23,843 bases of DNA. Origin: Priapulus caudatus. Lineage: Eukaryota; Priapulida; Priapulimorpha; Priapulimorphida; Priapulidae. Each line of letters begins with the position of its first letter. Position 1 is the first letter of the stretch. The notes beneath the pieces were generated by a model. The model was given only the letters and a program-made list of their open reading frames with translations. It did no database searches and was not told where the DNA came from. The stretch is taken from positions 217,614 to 241,456 of the forward strand of contig NW_014577232.1 in NCBI RefSeq assembly GCF_000485595.1. Reading direction: 5' to 3'. The translations under genes were made by a program, and so were the position numbers. Of the stretch, positions 1 to 9,708 are shown piece by piece.

Positions 1-24
1 TACGTACGTTACTTACGTAACTAC

Positions 25-71
25 TATATATATATATATATATAAATATAAAAAAAATATATATATATATA

Positions 72-130
<59 letters not shown>

Positions 131-165
131 TATACATTTATATATATACATATACGTTTATTGTT
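25..165. repeat. (TA)n microsatellite
   Basis: Nearly uninterrupted alternating T and A with a few A-rich breaks around 45-60 and C interruptions after 120. It is low-complexity DNA with no coding content. Confidence 0.95.
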
Positions 166-540
166 TTAATCTTGTGGAAGTGACAAAAATAACAAGTAAC
201 TAAGCCGTATTAAGCATAGTAAAACGGATATAAGTGGTTTAATATTAGTACGTAGTATCATAGACAATTAGACATAATAATAATGTTTGTTTGAATAACT
301 GTATGCGTGTGTATTACGTTATTTATAACAATTTTACTGTACCTTTATTGCGTTTTTTTGTAATTATATAGATAGGTATAGGTGGCTATTATTTTAATGA
401 TTACTAGCCATGAGGACATCGTTTCTCGATGCAATCATACGTAATGTAACGTACTGCACATGAAAACATTGCAACGTACAACAAATGCACTTGGCACTCA
501 TGTGCAGATATGGATCTACCCACTTGGTCACGAACGTATA
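166..540. other. AT-rich non-coding stretch downstream of the receptor gene
   Basis: No ORF or repeat is recognised here. On the minus strand AATAAA occurs at 349-344 and again at 162-157. Either could serve as a polyadenylation signal for the receptor transcript that stops at 835, giving a 3' UTR of roughly 0.5-0.7 kb. This is only positional inference, because single AATAAA hexamers are common in AT-rich DNA. Confidence 0.3.
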
Positions 541-542
541 CG

Positions 543-800
543 CGAACGCAACCACACACACGTACACTCACATGTAAAATAACGTTATGAAATAATATAC
601 ATGGTAGGAAATGAATCCTACATCACGCAGCGAAAAATTAATAAAGATATCAAGTATTGTGTTTTATATTATACACAAAAATACACGTATACGCGCGCGT
701 ATTCACAAGCACGAGCGCACGCACGAAGAAACAATCGCACGTACGGACGCACACACGCGTACACACGCGCACATATACCCACGCACGCACGCACCCTAAA
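543..800. repeat. degenerate CA/CGCA-rich tract
   Basis: An imperfect purine-pyrimidine alternating region built from ACAC, ACGC and GCAC units, densest at 680-795. Several frames stay open across it only because the repeat lacks stops. It would lie in the 3' UTR or 3' flank of the minus-strand receptor gene that ends at 835. Confidence 0.8.
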
Positions 801-834
801 TAACGCACCCACGAGAGAGAGATCATACTCGATT

Positions 835-1199
835 TCATAACCATTGCGATTCCTTTCCGGGAACAAGCTTCGCATCGTTGGACTCGCTCTCGGCCGTCGC
901 CGCGTTCTTCCCGTTCGGCTGACTCCCGCCAGTTTTCGGGCTGTCCCTGTCTGCGACTCGTAGCGGCAGCTCGCTCTTACAATACGACTCCGTCGCTGTT
1001 TGATCAGGCAAGTCCGGAGCGCCGATGCTGTGCTCGCGGCGTCCTCGATTCACCTTACCGCAAGGTGAGCAGATCATGTTGAGTAAGTGGCCACTGAAGC
1101 CCAAATAGATCCACGGATTCGTGCAAGCGTTGAGGCTTGTCAGCAGCAAGAGGATCGTGTATGCAGTGTGATTCCCTGCAGTGCAACAAGCAAGAACGT
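835..1199 (-). CDS. vasopressin/oxytocin-type receptor, coding exon 2 (TM7 and C-terminal tail)
   Basis: This is the 3' coding exon of the receptor whose first part is at 1799-2561. The acceptor is AG at 1201-1200, preceded on the minus strand by a pyrimidine-rich stretch (GGCTGTTTTCTCACGCAG). Exon 1 ends with one base of a codon, and the first two bases here complete it as GAC (Asp255), so the join is in frame. The exon encodes about 120 residues. Residues 256-265 form extracellular loop 3, with an N-glycosylation sequon NHT at 264. Residues 266-289 form TM7, with the hallmark SLNACTNPWIYLGFSGHL stretch; vasopressin/oxytocin receptors have a near-identical SLNSCCNPWIY..FSGHL here. Cysteines at 298 and 301 after helix 8 are candidate palmitoylation sites. 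A polar Ser/Thr-rich tail of about 75 residues follows and stops at TGA (837-835). No AATAAA lies close to the stop. Reading the open frame further upstream (LPWLFSH) would be intron sequence. Confidence 0.88.
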
Positions 1200-1798
1200 C
1201 TGCGTGAGAAAACAGCCAGGGCAGTCTCGCGTTCCACACAGAGAAGCGTGAGAAATAAGAGAAGCGCTGTTAGTTATTGTTTTTGGGGGGCATCAGGTAT
1301 TAAGGTCTCAGGTATCAACTGCTGCTAGACAAAATTTTGTGCGTTGCTTGATCATCTAAGCTTGCTAGCATGTTACTAATAGATGTCCACAGACGTACAC
1401 ATCATAGCACGACCTGTCTCCCCCCACTGGCACCATGCCGAATCGGCTCGATCCCTATAGTATTTTATTTTAATTTTATTTCTTTTTCATTTTTGACATA
1501 GCTGTACATATAGAGATAACTCTTGAGTGACGAAGATAGATAGACAGACAGACAGACAGATAGATATAGCCTAGATTCCGTATTCGAGGTAACGTGATAA
1601 TCATTAAAGCGTTTAGGTGTGCCCTTGTACGGTCAATTTTTTAATTATGTATCAATGTATCGAGATATTAATCACCTAATTGTACAAGAGATGGGTTTAT
1701 TGCGATATTCCTGACACAGTGACACAAATCAAGAGAAGATAATAATTATAATAATGCGCAAATATTCTCTCTTTATACAATGGATCATTCGCACTTAC
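1200..1798 (-). other. receptor intron between TM6 and TM7 (599 bp, phase 1)
   Basis: The minus-strand donor is GTAAGT at 1798-1793, a consensus match, and the acceptor is CAG ending at 1200 after a pyrimidine tract. Phase 1 is consistent on both sides and the spliced frame passes from extracellular loop 3 into TM7. An intron at the TM6/TM7 boundary is a known feature of vertebrate vasopressin and oxytocin receptor genes. A tetranucleotide repeat lies inside at about 1535-1566. Confidence 0.85.
1535..1566. repeat. (GATA)/(GACA) microsatellite
   Basis: A short run of GATA then GACA units inside the receptor intron. Confidence 0.9.
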
Positions 1799-2561
1799 CA
1801 ACAGACGAACCCGAGAATGTCATGACCATAATGGTAACGCACCACGGAGACCAGCACACGATGTAGGCAATGATCACCACCAACGTCAACCACACCGTCT
1901 TCACCTTGCCTTTGCCCATGCACTGACCCCAGAGGATGACCTTGACACACATCATGACCTGCGTCGTCGCCATGATCGCGAGAGGCACGAAGAATATACA
2001 AATGACGAACCAGGTGGCGTAGACCTGTGAACCCCACTTCTGATTGAACTTCACCCAGCAGTCGTATATCCCCGTGCCGTCGGCGACCTCTTGCTTGGAA
2101 AAGAGAAACGGTTGCGGTATGCTGAACACGATAGCGATGATCCATGCGATTCCGACCATCATGTGCACGGACTTCTTGGCGCTCCACTGCTCTCCAAAAC
2201 TGCAGCATCGGGTGTAGATCACTGCTCGGAACCTATCCAGCGCCATCATCACTAGTATGTAGCTCGACAGATAGAGAGGCATCACCTGCATGTACTTGAC
2301 GACTCGACACGCGACGTCTCCGCCCTTAAACCGATAGGTGATGTCCCACAGCATCTGCGGCAGTACGTTGAAGCAGGCCACCATCAGGTCGGCAATGCTC
2401 AGGTGCAGCATGAACCAGTACATTCTGCTTAGCGGGTACTTGCAGGAATAACGCAGCAAGGCGATCAATACGAACAGATTGCCGAAGAGAGCAAGAGTAA
2501 AGATGGTGCCAAGAATGGCAACTTCGACCATCGCCAGGACTTCGTCTCGTTCAGCTGACAT
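1799..2561 (-). CDS. vasopressin/oxytocin-type G protein-coupled receptor, coding exon 1 (TM1-TM6)
   Basis: First coding exon of a class A neuropeptide GPCR in the plasma membrane, expected to bind a vasotocin/conopressin-like nonapeptide. Numbering is from the ATG at 2561, giving 375 aa with exon 2. TM1 spans about 12-35 (GN at 27-28); TM2 47-70 (SIADL, D58); TM3 85-108 opens with C85 and ends in DRF (109-111) rather than DRY. TM4 spans 132-150 and TM5 181-205. The second extracellular loop has the family signature DCWVKFNQKWGSQVYATW, with C168 pairing C85. TM6 spans 222-246 (VCWSPW). LPQMLWDITYRF between TM2 and TM3 also matches this family closely. The third intracellular loop is only about 15 residues, shorter than in vertebrate relatives. 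The ATG has A at -3. An in-frame GTG occurs eight codons earlier, but TAA at 2597-2595 closes that frame and animal initiation favours ATG. The N-terminus before TM1 is about 10 residues with no glycosylation site. A related neuropeptide receptor (NPS/CCAP type) is less likely because of the loop 2 signature. Confidence 0.9.
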
Positions 2562-2611
2562 GTTTGGGTCCTCGGTACAGTTCACAGGGGTTGGTTAGCC
2601 CCTTCACGTAT

Positions 2612-2630
2612 CTGAAAAGCAACAAAAATT
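2612..2630 (-). other. splice acceptor of a probable 5' UTR intron
   Basis: On the minus strand a pyrimidine-rich run (TTTTTGTTGCTTTTCAG) ends in AG at 2613-2612, 50 bases before the receptor ATG. If it is used, the exon starts at 2611. Stops TGA (2606-2604) and TAA (2597-2595) are in frame with the ATG, so any upstream exon could be only non-coding. No donor or first exon could be identified with confidence. Confidence 0.6.
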
Positions 2631-3200
2631 GTTTGGTTTCTTTATTTCGCTAAAATAAATCTACATACACGTATGTACGAATTTATGTAACCCGGACTGT
2701 CCTTGCGCGAAGATACTGTATAGGACTTCAGTCCCTGTATATGCGCACGCGTGCGTGAGGGCAAAGCCATTTTCAGGCAAATGTAAAGAGGACCTCTCCA
2801 TTACAACGGAATAGACAAATTTGTGTTTTTTTAACTGAACACGGCATTATCTCAATGGTATATCTAAGTGTCGGTGGGTGTACTGGGGGTAAGTCGCTAA
2901 ATTAAATATAGTGTAAGTAGTATAGTTTAGTTAAACTGTAATGTGATAATGGTTCCTTACAATAACAGTACTGTGTGATACAGATACAGTGTTTATCTTC
3001 TGCATTCGCAGTTCTCCGAATGTTATTTACTGGCTGTCTTTTTGCGTGAAACACAGAAGGCACTCCAAACTAATGCCTTAATGCCACATCGTGTTATTAA
3101 CCATTTTCCGTCGCACACGCAGCACACGGATTACGGAAAGCTTTGAAAATCAAAATATACCCATAAAAAACTCAAATTGACTCAGTGAACTATATATATA
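2631..3200. other. non-coding stretch upstream of the receptor
   Basis: Probably the receptor's first intron and/or promoter side. No ORF, repeat family or RNA gene is recognised. A promoter cannot be placed from the sequence. Confidence 0.4.
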
Positions 3201-3355
3201 CATACACGTTCAAGATTTGGTGGCTAGAGCCAGTAAAAGAATGTTCATGCTAGCTAGGCTTAGCTGTGCAGATCTTGTACAAATTTACTGTGGTTACGTC
3301 AGACCGATTCTGGATGCTGCACCCGTCTGGCACCTGGGCCTTACCAAAGAGCTGT

Positions 3356-3579
3356 TCCAATTCTGTCACTGTGAAAATTTTTATTAATTAAATAATTAAT
3401 TAGATCCGGATCACCACCAAAATGTCATCAATTCTAAGTTACCCCATTTCTGACCTATCCTGAAAATTTTATGACAATCCGTTCTTAACTTTTTCAGTTA
3501 GGCTGCACACAAACAAACCCACAAACCAACAAACACACGCCGGTTAAAACAACCTCCTGCCGACCCCTTGGCGGAGGTA
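3356..3579 (+). repeat. dispersed repeat ending in CCTTGGCGGAGGT, copy 1 (nested in the LINE)
   Basis: Starts near the CTGTCACTGTGAAAATTT segment, contains one GATCCGGATCACCACCAAAA module, then an ACAAACAAACCCACAAACC stretch, and ends in CCTTGGCGGAGGT at 3567-3579. The same order is found at 14432-14690 and 19639-20106, so this is a mobile repeat family. This copy lacks the 5' TAGAGCACTCGGAGAGCGCAG head seen in the other two. LINE reading frame flanks it on both sides. Similar sequence is, as I recall it, common in aquatic animal genomes, but I cannot name the family securely. Confidence 0.75.
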
Positions 3580-4247
3580 ATAATTGGAATAGGTATGACA
3601 TGTACGATGAGGTACTATCTCAGCTTCAGATCCAAAGACTTGCGTTTCGTCGCGAGCAGCTTTGTGAAAATGTTGCTTATCAGCTAGTTGTAAACGATTA
3701 CAGGATATTTGCCCTCCTTCAGCAATAAATGTGTGTAACCGCATAATACGGAATTCTAGTAAACTCCGGCTTGCAAAAGTCCCTCGTACCAGCCGGTACT
3801 TCAATAGCCCTGTTCCGTACATGTGCAGGATGATTAACAAATTGTAAACAGGCACTGAATTTTTAACATTAGCATGGATAATTTGTCTTTTGCTTGCGCC
3901 CCTTTATAAACATTTTGGTCTCTTTGAAATAACTCTCTGGGCAACTTTCGGTTATGTGATATGTTTAATTCTATTGATTCTATCATTGTGTCGCATTTTA
4001 ATTGTAACTATTTTTTTTACCAAAAATCACGTTATTATTTAGTATATATTCAAAAGATGGTTTTTAGTTGTAGGGATATAATTTTACGAACCAACATTTT
4101 AAGTGATACTCATCGTCTTACCATGCGGAACATATATTTATTGTAAACATATCATCAATTTCCAGTTTTATACTGCCTGATGATATTCTTGTTTTCAAAA
4201 TTTATTTTAATTGTAACGTTTTTATCGTAACTAGTTTTGCAATAAAC

Positions 4248-4249
<2 letters not shown>

Positions 4250-4285
<36 letters not shown>

Positions 4286-4311
4286 GATCTATCTATCTAT
4301 CATCTATCTGA
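4250..4311. repeat. (TATC)n microsatellite
   Basis: About 14 TATC units with one AGATC interruption near 4285, immediately after AATAAACCTAT. It reads naturally as the 3' tail of the LINE. Confidence 0.95.
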
Positions 4312-5010
4312 TATTATAGTATATATTATCATAATTATTATATCTATATATATATATATATCGGTGCTGGGTAATTCACAAAATGTGATCACACCCTACA
4401 GATGTTGCCTCTAGCGATTGCTAGCTTCAAGTTGTATAGTGTTGAGAGTCTACACCATGTCTACGTACTAAGACCGACACTGATGGTTAGGCCTACTGGC
4501 TGTGAAATACGATAGATAATTACGATCATGGTGCCACATTTTTCATCCTACGGGTGACAGCGGCATGACCCGCGCCGCCCTTCTTTGCCGGAAGCGAGTA
4601 AACTGCGGCACGAAGTTGCAAACATGTGTGATCCATTTACCCACGACAAGTCGTGTATAAGTAGTACACGTGTTGGCGGGGACGTACAAAAGGAGGTTAA
4701 GCAGATTACGGACGGAATGTAATTGGAAAAAAATTTCACTAACAAGCCGCTCTCCTAAGCTACCGTATTCGTAACGGGCTCTCTGGCCGCACGAACAAAC
4801 CAGTAATGAGTAAAATAAAAAAAATCTGTAAATAAGTGTTACACAGATATAGTTATAAACAGAGTAGATAGAGCGTCAATAGGCGCGATATCGTGTTTTA
4901 TTGCAGTTTGAGTGGTTTACGGTTGAGGGTATGGTATAATTTAAGCGAGAAATATAATATTTGGCTATTATATTACTAATTATACATATTTTTCAAACTA
5001 CCAGTGGTCT
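4312..5010. other. non-coding, no recognised content
   Basis: Contains a short (TA)n run at about 4344-4361 and otherwise unremarkable AT-rich sequence. The longest open frames are short and carry no recognisable motifs. Confidence 0.5.
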
Positions 5011-5016
5011 GGACCC

Positions 5017-5157
5017 GGTTCCACAGACGTGGATTAACTTTAACTCTGAGTTCAAGCTAACTCTGAGTTAAACTCACTAACCGAGTGTAACCGTTAGTAA
5101 ACTCCGAGTTAAATTTGGGTTTCATAAACATGGATTAAATCCTGAGTTAAGTAATAA
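5017..5157. repeat. AACTCTGAGTTA-motif repeat with about 100-bp direct period
   Basis: A GGTTYCAnAnACRTGGATTAA segment occurs at 5017-5036 and again at about 5117-5136. Between and after are repeated self-complementary AACTCtGAGTT motifs (5041-5050, 5060-5076, 5099-5111, 5141-5149). This looks like a short interspersed or foldback element of unknown family. Confidence 0.55.
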
Positions 5158-5930
5158 TTATTTAGCAGATTCGCTGTTACTAATTACTGCGACAACTCCT
5201 TGATGTTCCGCCGTCATTATGCCTATATGTTATTATGTAACCCATGTAATCAGGATGTAATCAGAGATGACACTTATTTTTCCAACGATCTAAACTGTAG
5301 TTTAGGTTCTATGTTGGTTAATTCCTCGTCAGCTCAGATGTACGTATGGGCAGTTATATGATGCAGAGTCATTTATATAATTATATACGCCCACTGAGTT
5401 TAGTGTGGTAAAATAAATCAGCGCCGTTACGTGCGATTTTCCCCTTTAACATTACACAGTGGCAAACATTAATTTGTTTTAATGTTTTTAGGCGTTCTCG
5501 CCATCATCTGTATATGTTTATAGCGGTTCTAACCGCAAATCAGTAGATCTCAGCAAAAATCTTAAATCAAGCTTATCCAACCGCTTTCACTTTAGGGCAA
5601 ATATTTACGACTCTGTTCAAAATCAGCTACCTTTGAAACGCCAGTCTGATACCCCCTGCTGCTGCGCATTTAGCGCTGTCTGAATGCGCACGATAACAGT
5701 TTGCGAAAAGAAGTTACACAAATTGTTAATTACGTACGTTACCAAGTTAATCGCCGCGTACAAACACAACGAATGAATAGCTAGCATAATATATACAAAT
5801 TTCTCGTGGTCATGTCAGACTATTAACGCAGAAATGAAAAGTAAATGAATGTAGTTTTAACAAGTGCTCTGTTAAGTGTCATGCACATATCAGACTTACG
5901 TCATCATCGTCATAACGTAATCCGGTGTAG
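5158..5930. other. non-coding, no recognised content
   Basis: Mixed AT-rich sequence. No ORF with recognisable motifs and no repeat shared with the rest of the window was seen. Confidence 0.5.
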
Positions 5931-5996
5931 GAAAAGTGTTCACACGAAAATTTGGTCGCAGGAAAATTTGTCACACAGAAAATGTTGTCACAAATA
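5931..5996. repeat. short degenerate tandem repeat GAAAATTTGTCACA
   Basis: Three or four imperfect units of about 17 bp, built on GAAAATTTGGTCGCAG, GAAAATTTGTCACACA and GAAAATGTTGTCACA. Confidence 0.55.
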
Positions 5997-6016
5997 GTAA
6001 ATCTCGGTATACTACT

Positions 6017-6260
6017 GTTTCCTCCTTCCGAGTTTTTCTCCTCCACTCTCGCTCACTCCCTCCTCGTCGTGTACCCCCTTCTTATCTACATCCTTCCATC
6101 TCCTCTGCTACATCCTCCATTTTAATCATATACCTGTTTCTTCCTTCTCCACCTTCTCCCCCTCCTCCCATCTTGTCGTTCGCCACCTCCTCCCTTCACC
6201 ACCTCTCCACCCTCTCACCTGCTTATTTTGCTCCTATTGGCCTTCCTCATTCTTTTCTCT
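6017..6260. repeat. pyrimidine-rich (CTCC) tract
   Basis: Strongly C/T-biased on the plus strand, with CTCCTCC, CTTCTCC and CACCTCC units. The open frame across it (5936-6262) encodes only Ser/Pro/Leu/His-rich low-complexity peptide and is not credible coding sequence. Confidence 0.75.
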
Positions 6261-6329
6261 AATAAAAGAATTTATATTAATTATATATATATTTATGTCT
6301 AGACATCACGAATATAAAACTACGTAATA

Positions 6330-6387
6330 TCAAGAGCTAATAATACCTATTATTATACTATAATACCTAGGTATTATTAGCTCTTGA
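6330..6387. mobile_element. 58-bp palindromic insertion P1 with TAATA target duplication
   Basis: Begins TCAAGAGCTAATAATACCT and ends with its reverse complement AGGTATTATTAGCTCTTGA. The arms are 19 bp and perfect, separated by 20 bp (6349-6368). Directly outside are TAATA at 6325-6329 and TAATA at 6388-6392. TAATA is not self-complementary, so the direct copies fit a 5-bp target-site duplication rather than an extension of the arms. No coding capacity. Structure and termini match the 19025-19069 element. If mobile it must be non-autonomous. Confidence 0.65.
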
Positions 6388-6548
6388 TAATATATGTATA
6401 TCGCAGGATATCAAACGGATATCTTTCCAATTTTTAAATATCGCAGGCAATTACAGCTATAGAAAATGCTTATAACTGTTACAGCTACTATTATTGATAT
6501 ACTGCCCACCGCTACGCCACAGCTGGTGCCGAGGAAATGCGAAATGCC

Positions 6549-6555
6549 CCACGCA

Positions 6556-6587
<32 letters not shown>

Positions 6588-6605
6588 TACACGCACACGC
6601 ACACG

Positions 6606-6636
<31 letters not shown>

Positions 6637-6726
6637 GCGCACGCACGCACGCACGCACACACATACACACACACACGCGCACGCATGTACGCACGCACGC
6701 ACGCACGCACGCACGCATGCACACAC
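6549..6726. repeat. (CA)n/(CGCA)n microsatellite
   Basis: Alternating blocks of CGCA and CA repeats, about 178 bp of alternating purine-pyrimidine sequence, prone to Z-DNA. The several overlapping open frames here encode His-Thr-Arg or Cys-Val repeats and are artefacts of composition. Confidence 0.97.
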
Positions 6727-6769
6727 AGTCCGATTTAGAAAAGCGTATAGGTTGCGTCGTTGAGATAGC

Positions 6770-8760
6770 GGGCGTAACTCGGCGTTACCTTGACGCCGCC
6801 CCTTCTAATTGTTGCGAGAAATAATTAGCGGCATCACTCCGCTCACTGACCGTTGTCCTCTAGTTTTGACGTCACACCGTATTTTCGGACTCCCTCTCAA
6901 CCAGCAGCAATTAAAGCCGTTTGGACTCGTGCCAATACTTATGCCATGTACACAGATGTGGTTAGTGATATTCTGAAAGCTGTACTGTAACTTCAAACGA
7001 ACTAATAATGCATGATCGCACGACGTAAATTCGATATAATTTTATTGAATAATTTATTATAAGCCGATATGTTATCTCCCGCTAATATTTCCGCGGAGGT
7101 ACGAGCTTTTATTTAGATACTTACGGATTTTGATTGGAAAGCGATTTTTCTTAGTGTATAATTTGATAATGAGCTTATACTAAGCTACATCAATATTTGC
7201 AAGTAAATTAGGTGCATTTCTAAGCACATCTGGTTTATCATAATGTTGCAATGCGAACAGTGCTAATCGTTATATTTGGAGTATATAAACACGTGAGTGT
7301 GACTGTGCTTTTACTATTGTGTGCACGTACGCAGGCTCAAATATACTTCAAACGCTTCGGAACATAAAACATTTATGAATACGGGGCCTAGTATTTGCAT
7401 TCTCAGTACCTAAAAATATTTCTTACGCACTCATGCCAATTCTTTAGGCACGCCGGATGTTATTCCTGCAATACTTTTATGATCGATGATTGGTTTATTA
7501 ATTCGTCATTCGCGCCACCGAGGGTATACGAATAAGTTACAAACCAAGCCGCAATAGTATCACAACAAACAGCCCACATGAACATGGGACTGGTTGTGGG
7601 GTTATTATCTGAGAGCAGTAACATAAAACGAAATGCAAACATTAATTCTCGCATGACGCAGTGATGATGCGATGGGTTGTACACGTTCAGATTCAGTGTA
7701 CGTACGGCACAGCTAGGGCAACGTCACGTCCCACAGTTGATTTCATTCACAGATGATTCAACCGGGTGCTGGACGCATTTCACTGCAACTGAGATATAGA
7801 TATCTGTGTTTAACTTAGCTGTTTGATGTGTACTCAAAACAACTTCAAACTAATATTGGCAAGGCTAACAATTATTCGACGGTCGAAACCCAAGAAAACA
7901 CAATATTGTTCACATAGATCAAATAATTCAACAAACAGCTATATACACACCAAATTATAGACTGACTCGAAATGCCCCTAGCTGTGTCTGCTTACACAAA
8001 CTTAATGCCAATAACAGTGAGGCGGCCGTACTAAAATTGGGCAATTTCACCAATGTTGAATTTGGTCAGGGCCAAATGATAATTACGCATTACTCTATTG
8101 CCGACACCTGGAACATATACAATCATTACATGACAGCTCATCGCCAACAGATCGTAACATATTATAGGTATTATAGATTACCACCAGCAAATATGATACG
8201 TGTACATTAGTATCAGAGATAACAGAAGAGGATTTGTACGCGAAGTATAGCAGATAGGCTATTTTAGCTATTTGAGAGTCGGAAGTGATATAAATTCGTC
8301 GTTGTTTCCGTTTACTGAGTAAAGGAGTGCACTTGGTTTTGCAAATACACGAACAAATAAACCGAATATTTGAACTTCTGCGGCTCGTCAACATCACTGA
8401 AGCAGGGCACAGAAGCGCGTGCACCTACCCGATATTTCCATGTAGGTAATTTTATGACGGCCTGTTCGCTAGTTCAGTATCCGCTATTTACTAGCTTTTA
8501 CATTGGACATGTCTACGTGGTAAGCGATTGTAAAAGCTGTTCTACAGCGAGACAAAGAGAAGTTGAGTATATTATGCTACGTGCACTTCCGTAAATTGCC
8601 GCTTATTTATGCTTACACTGGGCACACGCAGCGGCTCTGTGTGTGGTCATGCATATTCTGTAAATATTCTAGAACCCGTATTCGAGCAGCTACTCCCGAA
8701 TATTAAGCGCAGATTTCAAACGCCGCAAAGTTTAGAAACACACGTCGAAAACCACCGCAC
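6770..8760. other. long intergenic stretch without recognised genes
   Basis: About 2 kb of AT-rich DNA. Open frames of 60-109 codons occur on both strands (for example 8095-8424 minus) but show no domain motif, no splice context and no start preference. No dispersed repeat found elsewhere in the window was recognised here. Confidence 0.5.
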
Positions 8761-8775
8761 ACGAAAGCACTGGTG

Positions 8776-8867
8776 CTGAACTGATAACTAAACACAATTT
8801 GTATTTACTACCACAGTCTTATAATGTTTACGTAATCTCTATCGCCTAATAATTCCACGTAAATGCC
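8776..8867 (-). repeat. about 125-bp dispersed repeat (GTAGTAAATA core), minus copy
   Basis: In reverse complement this reads TTGAACGGCATTTACGTGG, then GGCGATAGAGAT, then TGGTAGTAAATACAAATTG. It is the same order as the plus-oriented copies at 9709-9833 and 15018-15147. Facing the 9709-9833 copy, it gives an inverted pair about 0.9 kb apart, which could be the ends of one foldback-type element. Confidence 0.65.
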
Positions 8868-9092
8868 GTTCAAAATATTTTTTTGCAACACACTGTAGGG
8901 GGGTTTGTCGACACACTGGTAAGGATGAACGAAGGCGTCGAATATAATGTAGATAGGTTTATTCTATGTATAACTTACGAGATACATATGCGCAACGTGC
9001 AGAGTTGACCAAGACATAAGTGCCTGACGCCCACGAAAACCACAATCAGAACCGAATCCCCGAGTCTCTTCCGTCACCTCCCTTTATATGGA

Positions 9093-9540
<448 letters not shown>

Positions 9541-9620
9541 TCTGCTATCTCTATGTTATGCAATATATCTCTACGTCTTATCTCGATGTCTCTATATCTG
9601 CTATCTCTATGGTATGCAAT
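9541..9620. repeat. imperfect tandem duplication, period 56 bp
   Basis: TCTGCTATCTCTATGTTATG at 9541-9560 recurs at 9597-9616 with one mismatch (GGTATG). The spacer is made of further TATCTC-type units. Confidence 0.65.
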
Positions 9621-9708
9621 ACGACTCTGTTGTTTCGCAACGCTACAACACGGTCTAACCGCACGCACGCCACTGTACGCAAACTCACAGAAAGATCTGA
9701 CAATAGAA

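Larger units (their letters stand above)
3208..4311 (+). mobile_element. decayed non-LTR retrotransposon (LINE) 3' portion with microsatellite tail
   Basis: Plus-strand translation from 3208 gives LVARASKRMFMLARLS then IYCGYVRPILDAAPVWHLGLTKE, which is the C-terminal reverse-transcriptase region of CR1/L2-like LINEs. A foreign repeat (3356-3579) then interrupts it. The frame resumes at about 3580 with IIG, one base frameshifted, then RYDMYDEVLSQL and RREQLCENVAYQLV. The end is KLRLAKVPRTSRYFNSPVPYM, with a stop at 3845-3847. This closing pattern (K.PR..R..NS.IPY) is typical of the group. A 400-bp AT-rich 3' UTR follows, with AATAAA at 4241-4246, then a TATC microsatellite tail from 4250. The 5' end and endonuclease are absent, and internal stops and frameshifts make it inactive. 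The exact clade is inferred, not proven. Confidence 0.75.

Noticed and set aside
601-840. 79-codon plus ORF and minus ORFs over the same region
   Set aside because: CA/CGCA low-complexity sequence; no motif or splice support.
1795-2208. 137-codon minus ORF overlapping the receptor
   Set aside because: Alternate frame of the receptor exon; the receptor frame carries all the GPCR motifs.
2583-2585. GTG as the receptor start
   Set aside because: In frame but not an ATG, with an in-frame TAA four codons upstream; ATG at 2561 with A at -3 is the better animal start.
4250-4311. CRISPR-like regular repeat
   Set aside because: Continuous tetranucleotide microsatellite without spacers, in an animal genome.
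6411-6763. Overlapping Cys/Val or His/Thr/Arg repeat ORFs
   Set aside because: Pure products of the CA/CGCA microsatellite, present in all frames.
7801-7965. Possible terminal inverted pair (TTAGCTGTTTGATGTGT and CAAACAGCTATATACACACC)
   Set aside because: Only short, gapped complementarity with no target duplication or second copy in the window.
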